A stretch of 64,000 nucleotides of DNA from Paramacrobiotus metropolitanus (GCF_019649055.1 NW_026570233.1:1054001-1118000); one strand, 5' to 3'; positions 11,409 to 23,571 are shown, numbered from the stretch's first letter. A program made the numbers and translations. Notes: generated by a model from the sequence alone, not told the origin.

Positions 11409-13631
11409 GTAAGTCGGTTGCACGTATTGATTGTGAAAATCCCTGCATGGTAAAAATTTTGCGGAATAATTTTGCACGAAATTAATATTAAAACAATTTG
11501 ATGTGCGCATGACGTGCCATTCCCTGCATCTCCCCGCATTTGAATTTTTTAATATTTATTTGAAGAATTATCTATGCATCGCTTATTCCTGTACGGTTTG
11601 TTTCGTTGGTTGAAATTTACAGGAAATTATTTTTTGTGGCCGTGACGAAATACACGATAAAATTGAGAATTTATTTGAAATTTGTTTTGAAATTTATTCC
11701 TCATTTTTCTGTAATTTGTTTCCTTGTGGTAAACTTGTTAAAAATTCAGGCGATAAGTCCGGGATACTCATGTACATATTCATGAGAAAAATCTGTAGGG
11801 ACGAAGATTTATGTGGTTGGTGTAAATGTGACAGGACACCATGTTGTAAAATTGACGATGCTGTTTAATATTCATCCCATTGGCACTCGTGCCGCGATAA
11901 GTGATGTAATGGAGGTATTTATGAGAGTGCGGATGACTCGGTATGCGAGCGAGCGATGTCGGGGCGTGGGCGGAACGGAAGCCGAGTGATTAGTATGCGG
12001 CAAATGGATTATGATTGGGAAGTATGTGTGTACAGTCTGTACATAAACGCTGCCGCAGTGCGAAGGCACATATCTCCGTCCCGTTGAGAGGGACGGGAGA
12101 ATTAGCCCGGGCTTATGTGATTCCAATCCCAGCAGCACTTTGCTTTATTGCCAACCGGGATCAGTTGGCCAATCAGGTCCTTGTTACGTAAATTGTTTTT
12201 TGAAAAATTTCGAAACGAATTTTTCCAGAATATGTTTTGCAGCTAAAGAGCAGAATATTTTTCAAATATTTCCAGCTTATTTCATTAGTATTGAGGTTAG
12301 GATCAGGAAGTCCAAGTTTTCGCTAATACCAGTGATGAGAATACTGAGAATAAAGTAAAAAAAATGTAAGAAATTTGGACAGATGTTTTTGAAAGGGTTT
12401 TTCTTATTTTATGAATATGTCTTATCTTTTATTTTTTAAGAAAGGAGCAAGCCAAAGTTTCCGGCTAAATACCAGTGACGAGGAAATCTGGAATGAAAAA
12501 TTAATTGCGAATTTATTTTTGACATTTTTCATATATTTTTGGGAATATTTTTTATTTTTCAATTTTGGCAAAAACGCAAGCCGGTCGAGGCGCTAATCGG
12601 TTTTGAGCGGATGCCATAAAACGCATTAATAAAAATTTATTGCAAAACTTGCAGTTATGTTGAGTGGGCCGTCCGGAAAATGTTTTTGATATTCTGTACA
12701 ACACGCGCGCATATACGCCATATGCCTCGCCACAGTGAGCGGTCTTTTTGGATGGCGGATTTATTTTGGTCCGCTCTCCGTCGAAACAGGCAATAGTAAT
12801 ACACAGTTCCTTCCCTTGTGTATGCCCTGCTTGCGTCTGTGTGTTCCGTCAACTGGCTTTTAATCAAAGAATGGCCCCATGACAAAGTTGTGTATGTGTT
12901 TACGCTCAGCTGCATTCCGCCTTCCAGTTGGGATGTGTGCATGTTTGGAAGAGTGATTTCCGGTTATGTGTGTGTGTGCCGGATTGTGTGTAGTGCATCG
13001 TGCAGTTTTTGAGCGTTGCTCGATTATGTAGCATGGTCCCCCCGTAATGATGATGGAAAGTGTTGGGTAGGAAGAGTAATTTGGTGTTTCTCTCTTTTTT
13101 TTACGCTGCGATTTAAAGGATCTTTCCAAAGTATTATCGGTAAGTTGAGCGTTTTTTCTGTGCCGGTGAAGAATGGAAGACCTACGCATTATGAAAACCT
13201 ACATTAAGTCATTATGCTTGGTGATAGCAAATCGTAGTGTATCGGCTTGTGTGCCCTGCCATAGCAATAAATTCAGGTTAAGAATGTTATTAGCTCTATA
13301 ATCTATATTATACTGCCAATAATAAAGTAGCCATTTTTTCTGCAAAATTTGTTATTGCGTCTAAACAAATTTGTTATTCGTCGTTGCTTGATTACGATTT
13401 GGTTACGCATCTCGGATTGATTATAAATATCAAAATTACTAACTGAGAAGACGGTAAAAAGTAAAATTGAAAAAATACCGATTATCTAAATTCGGCGAAA
13501 TTCGAATGTGGATGTTCTCATAATTCACTATCAGCGGACTTGTATAATTATGTAATGTTTTTTTAATATATCGATATCGAGTCGATGTTTGGAAAAAAGG
13601 GAGTAACAACAATCAGCTTGGGCATTTGCAG
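11409..13631 (+). other. Intron
   Basis: 2.2 kb, AT-rich, no gene seen. Ends TTGGGCATTTGCAG. Confidence 0.7.
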
Positions 13632-14080
13632 CTCGCCGTTTTTCATGCAACGCCAAATGCAGTTAGCGCACGTGGAGCCCATTCCAGAGAAGAGCAGTCC
13701 GCTGTCCTCGCGCGACAGCAGTCCCCTTCCGCCGCCCTCCCCGCCGCCCCCGGACGACGACACCCTGGGCAGTGTCCCTCCTTCCCCGGAGAAATCCCTG
13801 CCCCTCCCGCCTCCCCCGCCGCCGCTGTCGGTCTTAACGGAGACGGACACCAAGGTGGCCGACGCCACCTCCGCCGCCGCGACGTCTTCCACGCCGCTGA
13901 GTGCCTTACGCCACTGGGGCCCGCCCCGGGTGGTCAAGCTCGAGCGCGAGCCCAACCGCAGTCTGGGCATCAGTATTGTCGGCGGCAAGGTGGAGATCTC
14001 CAACTCCCAGGGCGCCGAGACCACCATCACCGGCATCTTTATCAAGCAGGTGCTGGCCGGCAGTCCGGCTGGCCGTGAAG
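13632..14080 (+). CDS. Patj: PDZ gene exon 9: proline-rich linker and start of PDZ D
   Basis: The linker holds poly-proline runs ([20 protein letters not shown]) that could bind SH3 or WW domains. Then [20 protein letters not shown] and [17 protein letters not shown] begin PDZ D. Phase 1 end, donor GTATGG. The GC-rich exon against AT-rich introns also creates long shadow frames on both strands. Confidence 0.88.
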
Positions 14081-15096
14081 GTATGGCGGAGTTGTATAGG
14101 GCGTGGTTTATATATCCAGTTATTCCTCGTACTGATGACGAATTTTTCTGATAATTCATTTGATTTATTTTATTGTTTTTTATAATTTATCGCTATTTAG
14201 ATATTTAAATTTAGACGAAGCGAAAGTGTGCAGTGTAATAATGGTTACAGTTGTAGTGTTTTCGTAGTGAAGTGGCGCATTTCCAGACGAGTTAGTAAAT
14301 TATGGTGATATCCATTTGAAGCAGTTTTAAACATAGATGTAGATTACATTTTTTTCCATTGAGATTTCTAGACGGTTCTGTTTTTCTTTCAAATATTCAT
14401 TCGCCGCGCTCTTTTTCCTTGCAAATTAAGAATGGAACCGTATGCCGTATGGAAAAAAAGATTATTTTTCTGAAATTACGCATTTCAATAAACCGGTGGC
14501 AGACATACTTGAGAAAATGGTTGCGCGTTGATCACTGTTCGGTGATTTATGGCCCGTCGTGCGGCAGCGAAGTGATCACGTGACGGTGGCAATGAATTTC
14601 AATTTGCGGGCACAGCACTTCCGAGTGATGTGTAAGTGTCGCGGGAAGGGCTGCGACCCGTCCGTGTCGGGCCGATTGAGGCTGTCATTTGCCCAGTCAC
14701 TTGGCACAGTCGGCAACCGCCTCAGAGCGACCGATAATAACACTTTCCAGAACACTTAATTAATGCCGTTGCTCACTTCGTGTCAGTTGTTGTTATTATC
14801 TGGTACTGAGTGACACAAAACTTGCTACTGCTTAAGCGTAATGAACTGCGGAACAGTTGCCGAAATTTTCGTGGAACATTAAAAACCGCTGTAGTTTTAC
14901 ACGATGCTACAGATGGTAGTTACAGAAGATCAACCAAAAATGTCAGAAATTCTTTTTGATGAAAAAACTTTAATATTCCCAGTATTTTCAGAAGTTTAAT
15001 TAATAAAAATTCGATAATCCACTCTGTACCTCTTCCAGACAGTTTGAATATATATGTATATACAAGCCGTAGTGTTAAATACTTTTTTATCTGCAG
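14081..15096 (+). other. Intron (parental copy of a duplicated segment)
   Basis: 1.0-kb intron. The part at about 14205-14765 has a second, diverged copy at about 22905-23460. Confidence 0.75.
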
Positions 15097-15128
15097 GAAC
15101 TCTGAAGACAGGAGACAGGATTTTAGAG
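15097..15128 (+). CDS. Patj: PDZ gene exon 10 (32-nt microexon)
   Basis: Encodes TLKTGDRILE, the conserved turn of PDZ D. Acceptor TTTATCTGCAG, donor GTAATA. Phase 1 in, 0 out, matching both neighbours. Confidence 0.85.
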
Positions 15129-15197
15129 GTAATATAAAATAGCTAATTGATATTAGCGCAAAATGAACACGATAAAATGGTTTTTCTGACCTCCTAG

Positions 15198-15597
15198 GTG
15201 GCGGGTGTCGATCTGCGCGACGCCACCCACGAGCACGCCGTGGACGTGATCCGCAGCGCCGAATCGCCGGTGACCTTTCTTGTCCAGAGCCTGGTCAGTG
15301 CCAGCGTAGCCAAACGGCACGCGCAACTGCAGCAGCAGTCCACGCAGCCATCACAGGATGAGTCGAGCTCCTCCACCGCCAGCCAACCCGGCAGCGGCAC
15401 TTCCGCGCCTTCCCTGACCACCTCCGGGACACTGGCCACGTCCGTCTCGGAAGACCACGCAGATGAAGAGAAGTTGCAGCGGGAACGCAGCAATTCCATT
15501 CCGTCGAGCACCGCCTCCGAACCGGTGCAGCGGCTGCGCTCGGAGACGAAGAGCATCTCCAAAGAGTCCTCGGAAGAGTCCTCGGATAGCTCCGGAA
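15198..15597 (+). CDS. Patj: PDZ gene exon 11: end of PDZ D and Ser-rich linker
   Basis: VAGVDLRDATHEHAVDVIRS and VTFLVQSLV complete PDZ D. A long Ser/Glu-rich, probably disordered linker follows, ending SSEESSDSSG. Phase 1 out at GTAAGT. A degraded copy lies at about 22255-22660. Confidence 0.9.
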
Positions 15598-16238
15598 GTA
15601 AGTGACCGTTGTGTTTTGATAGGTAAACCTAGAGTAGTAGGTTTCCTGCTGTCTACCATGCGGCTGAAAAATACGCGGCAGTATCGTTTCGTGTCGGTAG
15701 CATTGTAACTGCGTGGTACACTGGCTACACAGTTTTCTCTTTGCGCAACAGAAATCGGTCACTACACAGCGTAAACCTGAAGTGTGATACCGGTTATCGG
15801 AAAATGTTTTTTTTTTTGTTTATTTATTCCATTAGCTGTTTTTGCCGTTCTCGCGACTGTCGTTATCGTTAAAGTGAGCTTATTTGGATATTTGTTTCCG
15901 GTAAAACCATTAGCTCTGAAATTGTGTATGTAAAAGCTGCTTGCAGAGTATGCAGCGGACATTTGATTTTTTCACTTTCCTTGGACAATTTGAAGATAAT
16001 GATAATTCGCGCGATATGCAAAATCTGTCTCAAACTGCTGAAAAAAATTTTAAATTGGTAATTATCATTGTACAATTTCGACGTGTTTAGTTAGCGGGTG
16101 AACGTATCATACAGCCTCTTCAAACCACCGTGCTACAATAGTTCAGCAGTTGCTTATATTACCGTTACGCACGTCGCACAGCATGTACGCTAACCGGTTT
16201 CCGTAAGGCTTTGAATATTTCCCTTGTTGTTTATGCAG
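15598..16238 (+). other. Intron
   Basis: 641 bp, no feature beyond splice sites. This intron is missing from the degraded copy near 22660. Confidence 0.75.
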
Positions 16239-16438
16239 AGGGCATCCATCAGAAATACGGGGATCTCGGTCCGGGCGAGCTGATCGAAGTGGAGATCCCC
16301 CGCGGTTCCACCGGCCTGGGTCTGTCGTTGGTGGGCAACAAGGACCGCCAAAAGATGTCCGTCTTCGTTCTCGGTGTCCATGAAGACAATACGGCGGCAA
16401 GGGATGCCCGCATCCAAGTGGGCGATGAAATCCTCGAG
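16239..16438 (+). CDS. Patj: PDZ gene exon 12: PDZ E
   Basis: ELIEVEIPRGSTGLGLSLVG then NKDRQKMSVFVLGVHED and VGDEILE. The GLGLSLVGNKDR motif is characteristic of a C-terminal-half PDZ of PATJ/MPDZ. Acceptor TTTATGCAG, donor GTGGGC. Confidence 0.92.
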
Positions 16439-17244
16439 GTGGGCTAGTGATCTTCGCTGATCCAGTGAGGTGTAGAGCCTAATACATACCGTACTTGAGC
16501 ATTAGCGCATATGAAATACACCGGCAAGCGTAGAGTGATGGCGCATAGTCATACATTCTTCCGTTCTTCGTTAGATAATGATTATTGTTGATATGCACTG
16601 AACTCAAGGCAGATGAAATATAACTTAAACTTTTAAAGTGCCTAAAAAATAAAAAAGAGATATTTTTTCTACCGGAATGGAGAAAATACACTACCTGTTC
16701 GTCAGCATTAATTTTTGGATTATGATGGTTGTTTGATAAGTTAAGGGCACTTTCTTTCTCCAAGCATACCACGGATGCACAGCATTTTTACGGCAAGTTG
16801 TATAATTTTAGAGTTGCACTATTGTGCATACGGTTTTTCGTGCAATAAATAAACGCTGGTAATGTATTGTATATTAAGATATTTTGGCAGAAAATAAATT
16901 CGCTGGCAAACGAATTAATTGAAATTTCTCAAGTCAGACATCGAGAAAATAACCAAGATGGGCACTGCTTTTGTGAGTTGTGGTCCACACAATTCGCCAA
17001 ATAGTATTTCTGCAAGAGAACATACGCAGCCGTGAAAACGGATTTTCATTGCTGTAAACTGTAAACCCCGAGCCGGTTCCGTAAAAGATTGTTACCGCGG
17101 CTAATTATAATCGCTATAATCAACACAGTAACGCAGTTAACGGCGGCACTGTACGAGTGAAATGAACGAGTATTTGACCGATCATCCAGTATCGATCTGG
17201 CACAAAACACCAGTGCATACGGTTATTATGGTGTCTGCGTGTAG
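16439..17244 (+). other. Intron
   Basis: 806 bp; nothing recognised. Confidence 0.7.
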
Positions 17245-17634
17245 GTGAACAATCTGGTGATCGCCGGTCGCAGCCACTTGAACGCCAGCGCCATGATAAA
17301 GGGCTTAAAAGACCCGTCCTACCGCATCGTCTTGCTGCGCCGTCCCGAGGCCGTCCACGACATGGCCCTGCCGCCGGGCAGCCACACGCAGTTCCTGGCC
17401 ACGCCCCATTCACCCACCGAAGCCCCTGCCTCCACAGCACTCACGCCGCACAACGAGACCGCGCATCCGTTGGGTAACCGCAAACGCTCGTCCTTAGTGC
17501 CGCCGTCTGACGATTTTGTGGCTGCGCATAAACACGAAGCGAAGAAGGAGGAGGTGGTGATTCCTGCCAAAGCGACACAGGAGACGGCACCACATCCGAC
17601 TGGACCGGTTATCAAGACAGCGCGATTGTTTAAG
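17245..17634 (+). CDS. Patj: PDZ gene exon 13: end of PDZ E, linker, start of PDZ F
   Basis: VNNLVIAGRSHLNASAMIKG and YRIVLLRRP end PDZ E. The polar linker then leads to TARLFK, the first strand of PDZ F. Phase 0 at both ends; donor GTCAGT. Confidence 0.88.
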
Positions 17635-18007
17635 GTCAGTGGTGCAGATAATTTGTATGTCATTTTTGCATGTTTCGCCGTTGCCGGAGCATTATAATTT
17701 CTGTTTTTATTTTTCCTTCTTATTTTTCTTAGCAGCCTTGCTGCAATACGCATTCGGTCGTGCGTACAGGTTAAGCTATTTATAAAATTCGTATAAAAAA
17801 TTTTTTCCGTCGCTATGCTTATGTTCATGAAATGTTTTACCGTTGTGCCGGTTCCGCCGTCTTCAGCCACGCACTTCCTAATCAAAGTAATGTATAACGT
17901 AAGATTAGCGCTGTTGTTGTTCGTGGGCCGGCATTTTATTGGGGGATGTTTAAATTTGGTGTTGAGTCGTTGACTTTATCAGGCGAGTAAACTCATATTT
18001 AAATTAG
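17635..18007 (+). other. Intron
   Basis: 373 bp, no other feature. Confidence 0.7.
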
Positions 18008-18106
18008 GGTGCCGCTGGACTGGGCTTCGGCGTGTCGCAGGGACACGAGCACATCAAAGAGGGCATCTTCGTCAAGACCATCACGGAGCACGGCGTCGCG
18101 CACCAG
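18008..18106 (+). CDS. Patj: PDZ gene exon 14: PDZ F
   Basis: GAAGLGFGVSQGHEHIKEG then IFVKTITEHGVAHQ: binding strand and following strands of PDZ F. Phase 0 both sides. Confidence 0.88.
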
Positions 18107-18197
18107 GTACGCAAGACGGTTCTACTACCTTAACTGTTTTTCCATGCTGCCCAAAGGAATTAACTGTGAGCTGAAATCGGCTTTGTTTTCTACCTAG

Positions 18198-18224
18198 GAG
18201 GGAACGCTGCAAGTTGGCGACCAG
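18198..18224 (+). CDS. Patj: PDZ gene exon 15 (27-nt microexon)
   Basis: Nine codons, EGTLQVGDQ, the GD turn of PDZ F, between acceptor TTTTCTACCTAG and donor GTAGTT. It is required to join exons 14 and 16 into a full PDZ. Confidence 0.85.
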
Positions 18225-18486
18225 GTAGTTAACATGTTGCCGCACTGCTTTAGAGCACGATGTTTAGAAATGCAGAACAACCGGAGTGTAGTGACAGTAA
18301 CAGAGAACAAGCTACCCAGTAGCCTTTCGTAGTTTCAATCCGTTTGCATAGCAGGATGGTTAATCCTAAATTATATTTACCTTACACTTTGCTTTTAACT
18401 TTTTCTTAAAATACACAATTAACATTACAAGTGTACGGCACAAGCGTCCGTTATTTAAGCAGCGCGGTAATATAGCGGTTGTGTAG

Positions 18487-18995
18487 ATTATCTCGGTGAA
18501 CGGGGAGAACCTGGTGGGGCAGGACTACAACCGCGCCCTGAACATCCTGTGCCGCGCCGACAAAGACATCCACCTGACCGTCTCCCGCTTCTCCACCCTC
18601 GCTGCCCCCCTCCCGCCCTCCCTGACCCCCTCGCCGCAACCCTCCGCCCACGACCAAGAGATCACTGTCGACATTCACCGCAAATCCAACACCGGACTGG
18701 GACTGAAGCTGTCCGTTCTCCCGCTGGAGACGGCGCCGTTGGTGGTGCGGGAGATCTATCCGGAAGGGTGTGCCGGGATGGACGGGCGCCTGAAGGTGGG
18801 CGATCGGTTGCTGTGGATCAACGAAGTGGATGTCCGGCACTGTAACAGCGTGGACGTGGCCATGGGTGCGCTGGTCAGTGCAGTGGGCGAGAAGCTGACG
18901 ATCAAGGTGCTAAGGGACGGGGAGACGCTGGGCGACGAGGATCTCTACCAGACCATGGAGGTCGAGCTTGTGAAACGATTAGGCAAAGGACTGGG
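18487..18995 (+). CDS. Patj: PDZ gene exon 16: end of PDZ F, all of PDZ G, start of PDZ H
   Basis: IISVNGENLVGQDYNRALN ends PDZ F. PDZ G follows, from ITVDIHRKSNTGLGLKLSV to GEKLTIKVLRDGE. Then MEVELVKRLGKGLG opens PDZ H. Phase 2 out at GTAAGT. Confidence 0.9.
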
Positions 18996-19360
18996 GTAAG
19001 TGCTAAGCAGCGCAGTCTGTTTGTTTTTTGCATGCTAATAACATGTACTCGTTCCACGAATCTAGACCACGAAATATGTCGGTTGTGATTGTAGTAGAGC
19101 GGCACATTTGCGAAATCTGGTCGTGATCTTGTTCCTAGCGAAAATATGGTTTCACTTGAAAATCTTTTCTAGTACGACTTAAAATTTTTGGTATGGGGGA
19201 ATGTGTGTACAATTTTTGGGCTTCATCGGCGTTTTTGCCGTAATGGGGCAGTTATTAGTCGATTTGCGCTGCCTACTCGCTCAGTACAGTGTGCACATTT
19301 ACATGTAAAGGAAGCACATATTGGATATCATCTTCAATTTTTGTTGCGTTTATTGAGCAG
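18996..19360 (+). other. Intron
   Basis: 365 bp, ends TTTATTGAGCAG. Confidence 0.7.
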
Positions 19361-19772
19361 GTTGTCCATCGTCACGCACGGGGCCGAGCCGGGCGTGTAC
19401 ATTTCGGAAGTGGTGAAGGGCGGTGAGAGCGAGGGCCGGCTGCTGCCCCAGGACCAGATCCTGGAGGTCAACGGGCAGGATCTGCGGCGCAGCAGCCAGG
19501 AGATGGCGGCCACCGTGCTGAAGGCGGCGCCACTGGGCAAGGTGCATTTGAAGATCCGCCGGCTAAGAACCGGCATCACCAAGGGGAATAAAGCGCGCCG
19601 CTCCAGCTCCGTCGGCAACGAGAAGAAGCCGCACGGGAAGCGCGAGAAAAAGACCAGCGAGGCCGTGTCCACGTCGTCGCCCACCCTCGACAAGGCCAGT
19701 GTCGCCTCCACCACCACCGGGGGACCGGTCACGCCGGGGGCCACCAAAAAGACCGCGTCGCCAGCGCCACAG
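19361..19772 (+). CDS. Patj: PDZ gene exon 17: PDZ H and basic linker
   Basis: LSIVTHGAEPGVYISEVVKG through LLPQDQILEVNGQDL to KVHLKIRRL completes PDZ H. A Lys/Arg- then Ser/Thr-rich linker follows. Phase 0 out at GTAATA. Confidence 0.9.
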
Positions 19773-20380
19773 GTAATAAATTTTTTCAAAATTGATTGGA
19801 GATATATAAATTTATAATATTGTATATTGAAATTAATATATTTAGTTTTGTTATTTTTTATTTTATTAATTTTATTTATTTATATATCTTTTATATATTA
19901 TTTAATTTATTTACAGATATTTCCTTATTTATGTCTGGTCTTGCAGATGCTTCAATATCTGTTGCTGTTATTGTAGTGCATTGGCATTTGTGAAAACTTT
20001 GCGATCGGTGATCCGCAAACTTGTGATATTATGTGTTTGACATACTAAACTGTAAAATATTCATACGAAATGTTTTGAAATGTTTTGAAATATGTTTTGA
20101 AATTTTTTTTGTGAAATAATAATAATCCACCGGCATGAATATGTTGTCGAAATATTCAGATATCGTTGCATTTAAAATCTCTGATCAGTCGGTTAGTGTG
20201 CGCAAGCGGATAACTTTGTGCTCGTTGATGTACTTATGCAAAGTGTCAAAGAAAGAAACCACTTAAGTCCCATCTGACCATACGGCTTGTTTCTATTTTT
20301 ATTCTCTATCTGGTTCTTTTGTGGTTTTGGATTGCAGTTTTATTCGGGATGTTTCTTATTCATATGTCGATCTTTTGCAG
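19773..20380 (+). other. Intron
   Basis: 608 bp, very AT-rich near 19800-19920. Acceptor GATCTTTTGCAG. Confidence 0.7.
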
Positions 20381-20706
20381 CCGACGGAGGGCGTGGTGAA
20401 CATTGACTTTTACAAGCAGGGCAGCGACCCGTTGGGCTTCCAGCTCTCGGGGCCGAAGGGCGCGTTGGTGTTCGGGAAGATCGCCGGCAGTTCGCCGGCC
20501 TTCAGTCTGGCGCAGCCGGGCGACCGTCTCGTGGCGTTGAACGGCGCCAGCGTGGAGATGATGACGCAGGGCGAAATCAACGCCCAACTCAAACAGCTCA
20601 GCGGCAAGATCTCCATGGTCCTCTTCCGCGGCGGCGAGGCCCCGCCCCCCATCACCCCCGCCACGCCCGACGTCAAGAACGCCACACCCGCCGCCAAAAC
20701 ACCCAC
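20381..20706 (+). CDS. Patj: PDZ gene exon 18: PDZ I
   Basis: VVNIDFYKQGSDPLGFQLSG through PGDRLVALNGASVE to KISMVLFRGG, a complete PDZ, then a Pro/Thr linker. Phase 2 out before GTCAGT. Confidence 0.9.
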
Positions 20707-20801
20707 GTCAGTATTTCCTGTTAACACAACTTCAGTACCTTTTAAACTAAATTATTGTTTCCTTATTTTGTGAAAATTATTGTTTTTATGATAATTTGCA
20801 G

Positions 20802-20862
20802 GCAGCCCGAGTGTCGGACGATCGTACTGCAGCGTGGACAGGATGGTCTCGGCTTTTCTATC
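20802..20862 (+). CDS. Patj: PDZ gene exon 19: first strands of PDZ J
   Basis: CRTIVLQRGQDGLGFSI ends at the carboxylate-binding loop. The donor GTACGT then opens an intron whose end is not in the window. Confidence 0.85.
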
Positions 20863-21882
20863 GTACGTGGTATCTCGTAGTGCTAATGTGCTATTAACGG
20901 ATTTTATTGAGCCACTAGCAACTCTAACAGTGGTTGCTTTTCTTTGCGGGAACACCCTGTCAACGGTAGAATAATGCGACATGTATTTGTGGCACAGTTC
21001 GGATGGATGTTGTCGTAGTGTAGCGGCTCATAATATTCGTCTTGCCCATTTATAATTATGGGACACAAATATAAATATGCAAACGAAGATAAGTACTTTT
21101 TTCACGTCACAGCCTAAGTTGAGTCATACGGAGGCATCCAATAAACAGTAGCTTATCTTGCAAGGCTAAGCTGTTAACTTTGGGAGCCCCTTTGCGTACC
21201 GCCATCATTTAAATTATATAACAACAACAAATTCATCAAATTGGTTAATTTAAAACTATTATTAAGAGTAAATTATTATGTCATACAGAAATGTTAGGAA
21301 AACTTCAAAACAAAAGTAAATAAGATAAATTATAGAATAGCACGCGATGCGCTTATGCTGTAGTACGAGAAATAAGCCACTTATTTGTTTATAGCTGTTT
21401 TTCTAGCATTTTTGGGGGGATTTTGATGTTTTAACGAGGGTGCCGTTCTGTGGTTCGGCTGCTGCATGTGTCCTCGCATTGCTCTCTCGGTAAAGTGGAT
21501 TTGCTGTATTTCTTTGTGGGATTTTGTACAAAGCGGGGAAACGCATCCAGACTATAATAAAATTTCTTCAGAAATTTAATGCGATTTCTGTAAACATTGA
21601 AAACTACGTGATGGCTCATAGTATGCAAATAGTACCATCAAGCTGCGCTTGCAGAGTGACATCCGATCGTAGTCTAATGGCATGATCATTTGCAACTCTC
21701 GACTTCATGACTAACCAGTTTCGATTTAACGTTACCCATCTGTGAGTGCGGTTAACTTTTTCTGCATTTTCAAAGTTTTGGATTTGCCGCAATTTCAGAG
21801 TTTGGATTTAGTCATTTAGAGGAAAATCTTGCATTATCTCAACAAGATATACCGCGTACTTCGCACTATCAAGAAAGGAACA

Positions 21883-22159
21883 ATACTTCGCTTTGCCCAT
21901 TATTTTAATCAGTACCGCTTTAGGGATCAATATATTAATCACTTTACTGAATTGACAGCCTTTGTGGCGGGCGGCTACATGAACAACCACGGCTGACTCA
22001 AATGCAGTCTATGCATTACCATTCAGTCCATGCAGCCTATGCAGCTTATCAGTGATGCAATCTATGCAGCAAGACCAGCACTGCATCTATGCAGTAAAAG
22101 TGATTAATATATTGATCCCTAAAGTGGTACTGATTAAAATAATGGGCAAAGCGAAGTAT
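21883..22159. repeat. Fold-back element: inverted repeat, arms about 66 bp
   Basis: Left arm about 21883-21948, right arm about 22094-22159. The arms are reverse complements with very few mismatches (core ATACTTCGCTTTGCCCATTA). The 145-bp centre has repeated TATGCAG words. Probably a small non-autonomous DNA element or fold-back. Confidence 0.8.
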
Positions 22160-22249
22160 CGATAATAAAAAAAGAACATAGTTATATGTTTGCAGCAGCT
22201 TTTTCTTCATTGCCGAAAACTTCACTGGGTAAGAATGGTTTTCCACCTC

Positions 22250-23460
22250 CAGGGCCATGTGGGGGCTGTCCATCTGCGCGCTGCGAGCCACCAGCAAACT
22301 GCCGACATGATCCGCAGCGCATACTCCCTCGTGACCTTTCTCGTCCGGAGCCTGGTTAGCGCCAGTATAGCCAAACGGCAGACGCAGTTGCAACAGCACG
22401 AGCCTTCAGGAGGAATCAGGCTGTTCCACGCCAACCAACCCGGCAGCGGCACCTCCGCGGACTCTCGGAGAACCTCTTGGGCACCGAAATGCCGCTAACC
22501 ACGTCCCTTTCAAGATGACGCTGACGAAGACAACAGAGTGCAGTGGAAGCGAGGTTCCACAACGTCGATGACGGTTTTCGAACCGGTGCAGCGGTTGCGC
22601 TTGATTGCGGAGACCAAAAGGTTCTCTAAGGAGTCTTTGGAGAATTTGTCGGATAGCTCCGGCAGTATATGGGCGTCACCGCTAAGAAAGCCTGTCTTGT
22701 TCCCTGCTGATAAGAAATTTGGGTTCCCAAATGGGCGGCAGAATATCCTCCGGTGTCATTCGCTTTACTGGAAATGGAAAGGAAATCCCCGTGGTCCCAC
22801 TGGATTGGGTCTGTCGTTCGGCGCGGGGCAACAAGGACCGCCAGAAGATGTTTGTCTTTTCCTGGGCGGCGGCATAATACAGCGGCATGGGATGCCCGCA
22901 TCGAAGAAGACGAAGCGAAAGTGTGCAATATAATAGTAATAGTGCGTTTGTGGTGTTTTCGTAGTGAAGCGGCGCATTTGCATACGGTGTTGGAATGGAT
23001 TATGGTGATATGACTGATATCCATCCATTTGTTACAATTTTGAACATTGATATGGGGTACATTTTTTCCATTTAAATTTCTAGATGGTAGTTTTCTCACT
23101 CAAATATCGATTCACCGCGCTCTTTTGGCGGTAACTATAGAATTTAACCGTCTGTCGTATGGAAAAAAAAACATTTTCCTCCATGAGATACTTGGGAAAA
23201 TGGTTGCGCCTTGATCACTGCTCAGTAATTTATGGTCCGTCGTGCGGCAGCAAAGTGACACGTGACGGTGGCAATGAATTTCAGTTTGCGGGCACAGCAC
23301 TTCCGAGTGACGTGTAAGTGTCGCGGGAAGGGCTGCGACACGTCCATGTTGGGCCGATTGAGGCTGTCATTTGCCCGATCACTTGACGCAGTCGGCAGCC
23401 GCCTCAGAGCGACCGATATCAACATTTTCTAGAACACTTAATTAATGCCGCTGCTCGGCT
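22250..23460 (+). pseudogene. Scrambled duplicate of PDZ gene exons 11-12 and intron 9
   Basis: 22255-22660 matches exon 11 (including TGATCCGCAGCGC and GCCAAACGGCA). About 22770-22900 matches exon 12. From 22905 onward the sequence matches the intron at 14205-14765 up to AACACTTAATTAATGCCG. The frame is broken by indels. The order is exon, exon, then the upstream intron, and the 641-bp intron between exons 11 and 12 is absent. A non-functional relic. Confidence 0.8.
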
Positions 23461-23491
23461 GCGCTTTTAATAAACACGTTGTTGCGCTTTT

Positions 23492-23571
23492 TGTATGTGG
23501 CGGAAGCGGAATATATTGTACTAATCGTGTCTATATGTGGCGGAGGCGGAATATATTGTTTTAATCGTATA
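23492..23571. repeat. 40-bp tandem pair
   Basis: Two copies of a unit containing TATGTGGCGGARGCGGAATA, period 40. Confidence 0.75.

Larger units (their letters stand above)
489..20862 (+). other. Patj: Gene locus: PATJ/MPDZ-type multi-PDZ scaffold (partial at both ends)
   Basis: Nineteen exons between 489 and 20862 join with GT/AG boundaries and matching phases into one reading frame with ten PDZ domains (first and last partial). The recognisable family signature is the block around 'FSIL-DYQDP...[13 protein letters not shown]' followed by 'LKGAP...VRIGVAKPLP', and later 'GLGLSLVGNKDR', both typical of PATJ/INADL and MPDZ/MUPP1. Known role of the family: a scaffold that binds C-termini of junction and polarity proteins (Crumbs/Pals1 complex, claudins) at the apical membrane. 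Ten or more PDZ domains fits MPDZ/long PATJ rather than the four-PDZ fly protein. PATJ versus MPDZ cannot be separated here. The N-terminal (L27-bearing) part would lie left of the window. The last PDZ is cut off at 20862 by an intron that holds a giant retroelement. Confidence 0.9.

Noticed and set aside
13563-14159. 198-codon minus-strand ORF and other long frames opposite PDZ exons
   Set aside because: They are shadows of GC-rich, proline/glycine-coding exons. The + frame has PDZ motifs and splice sites.
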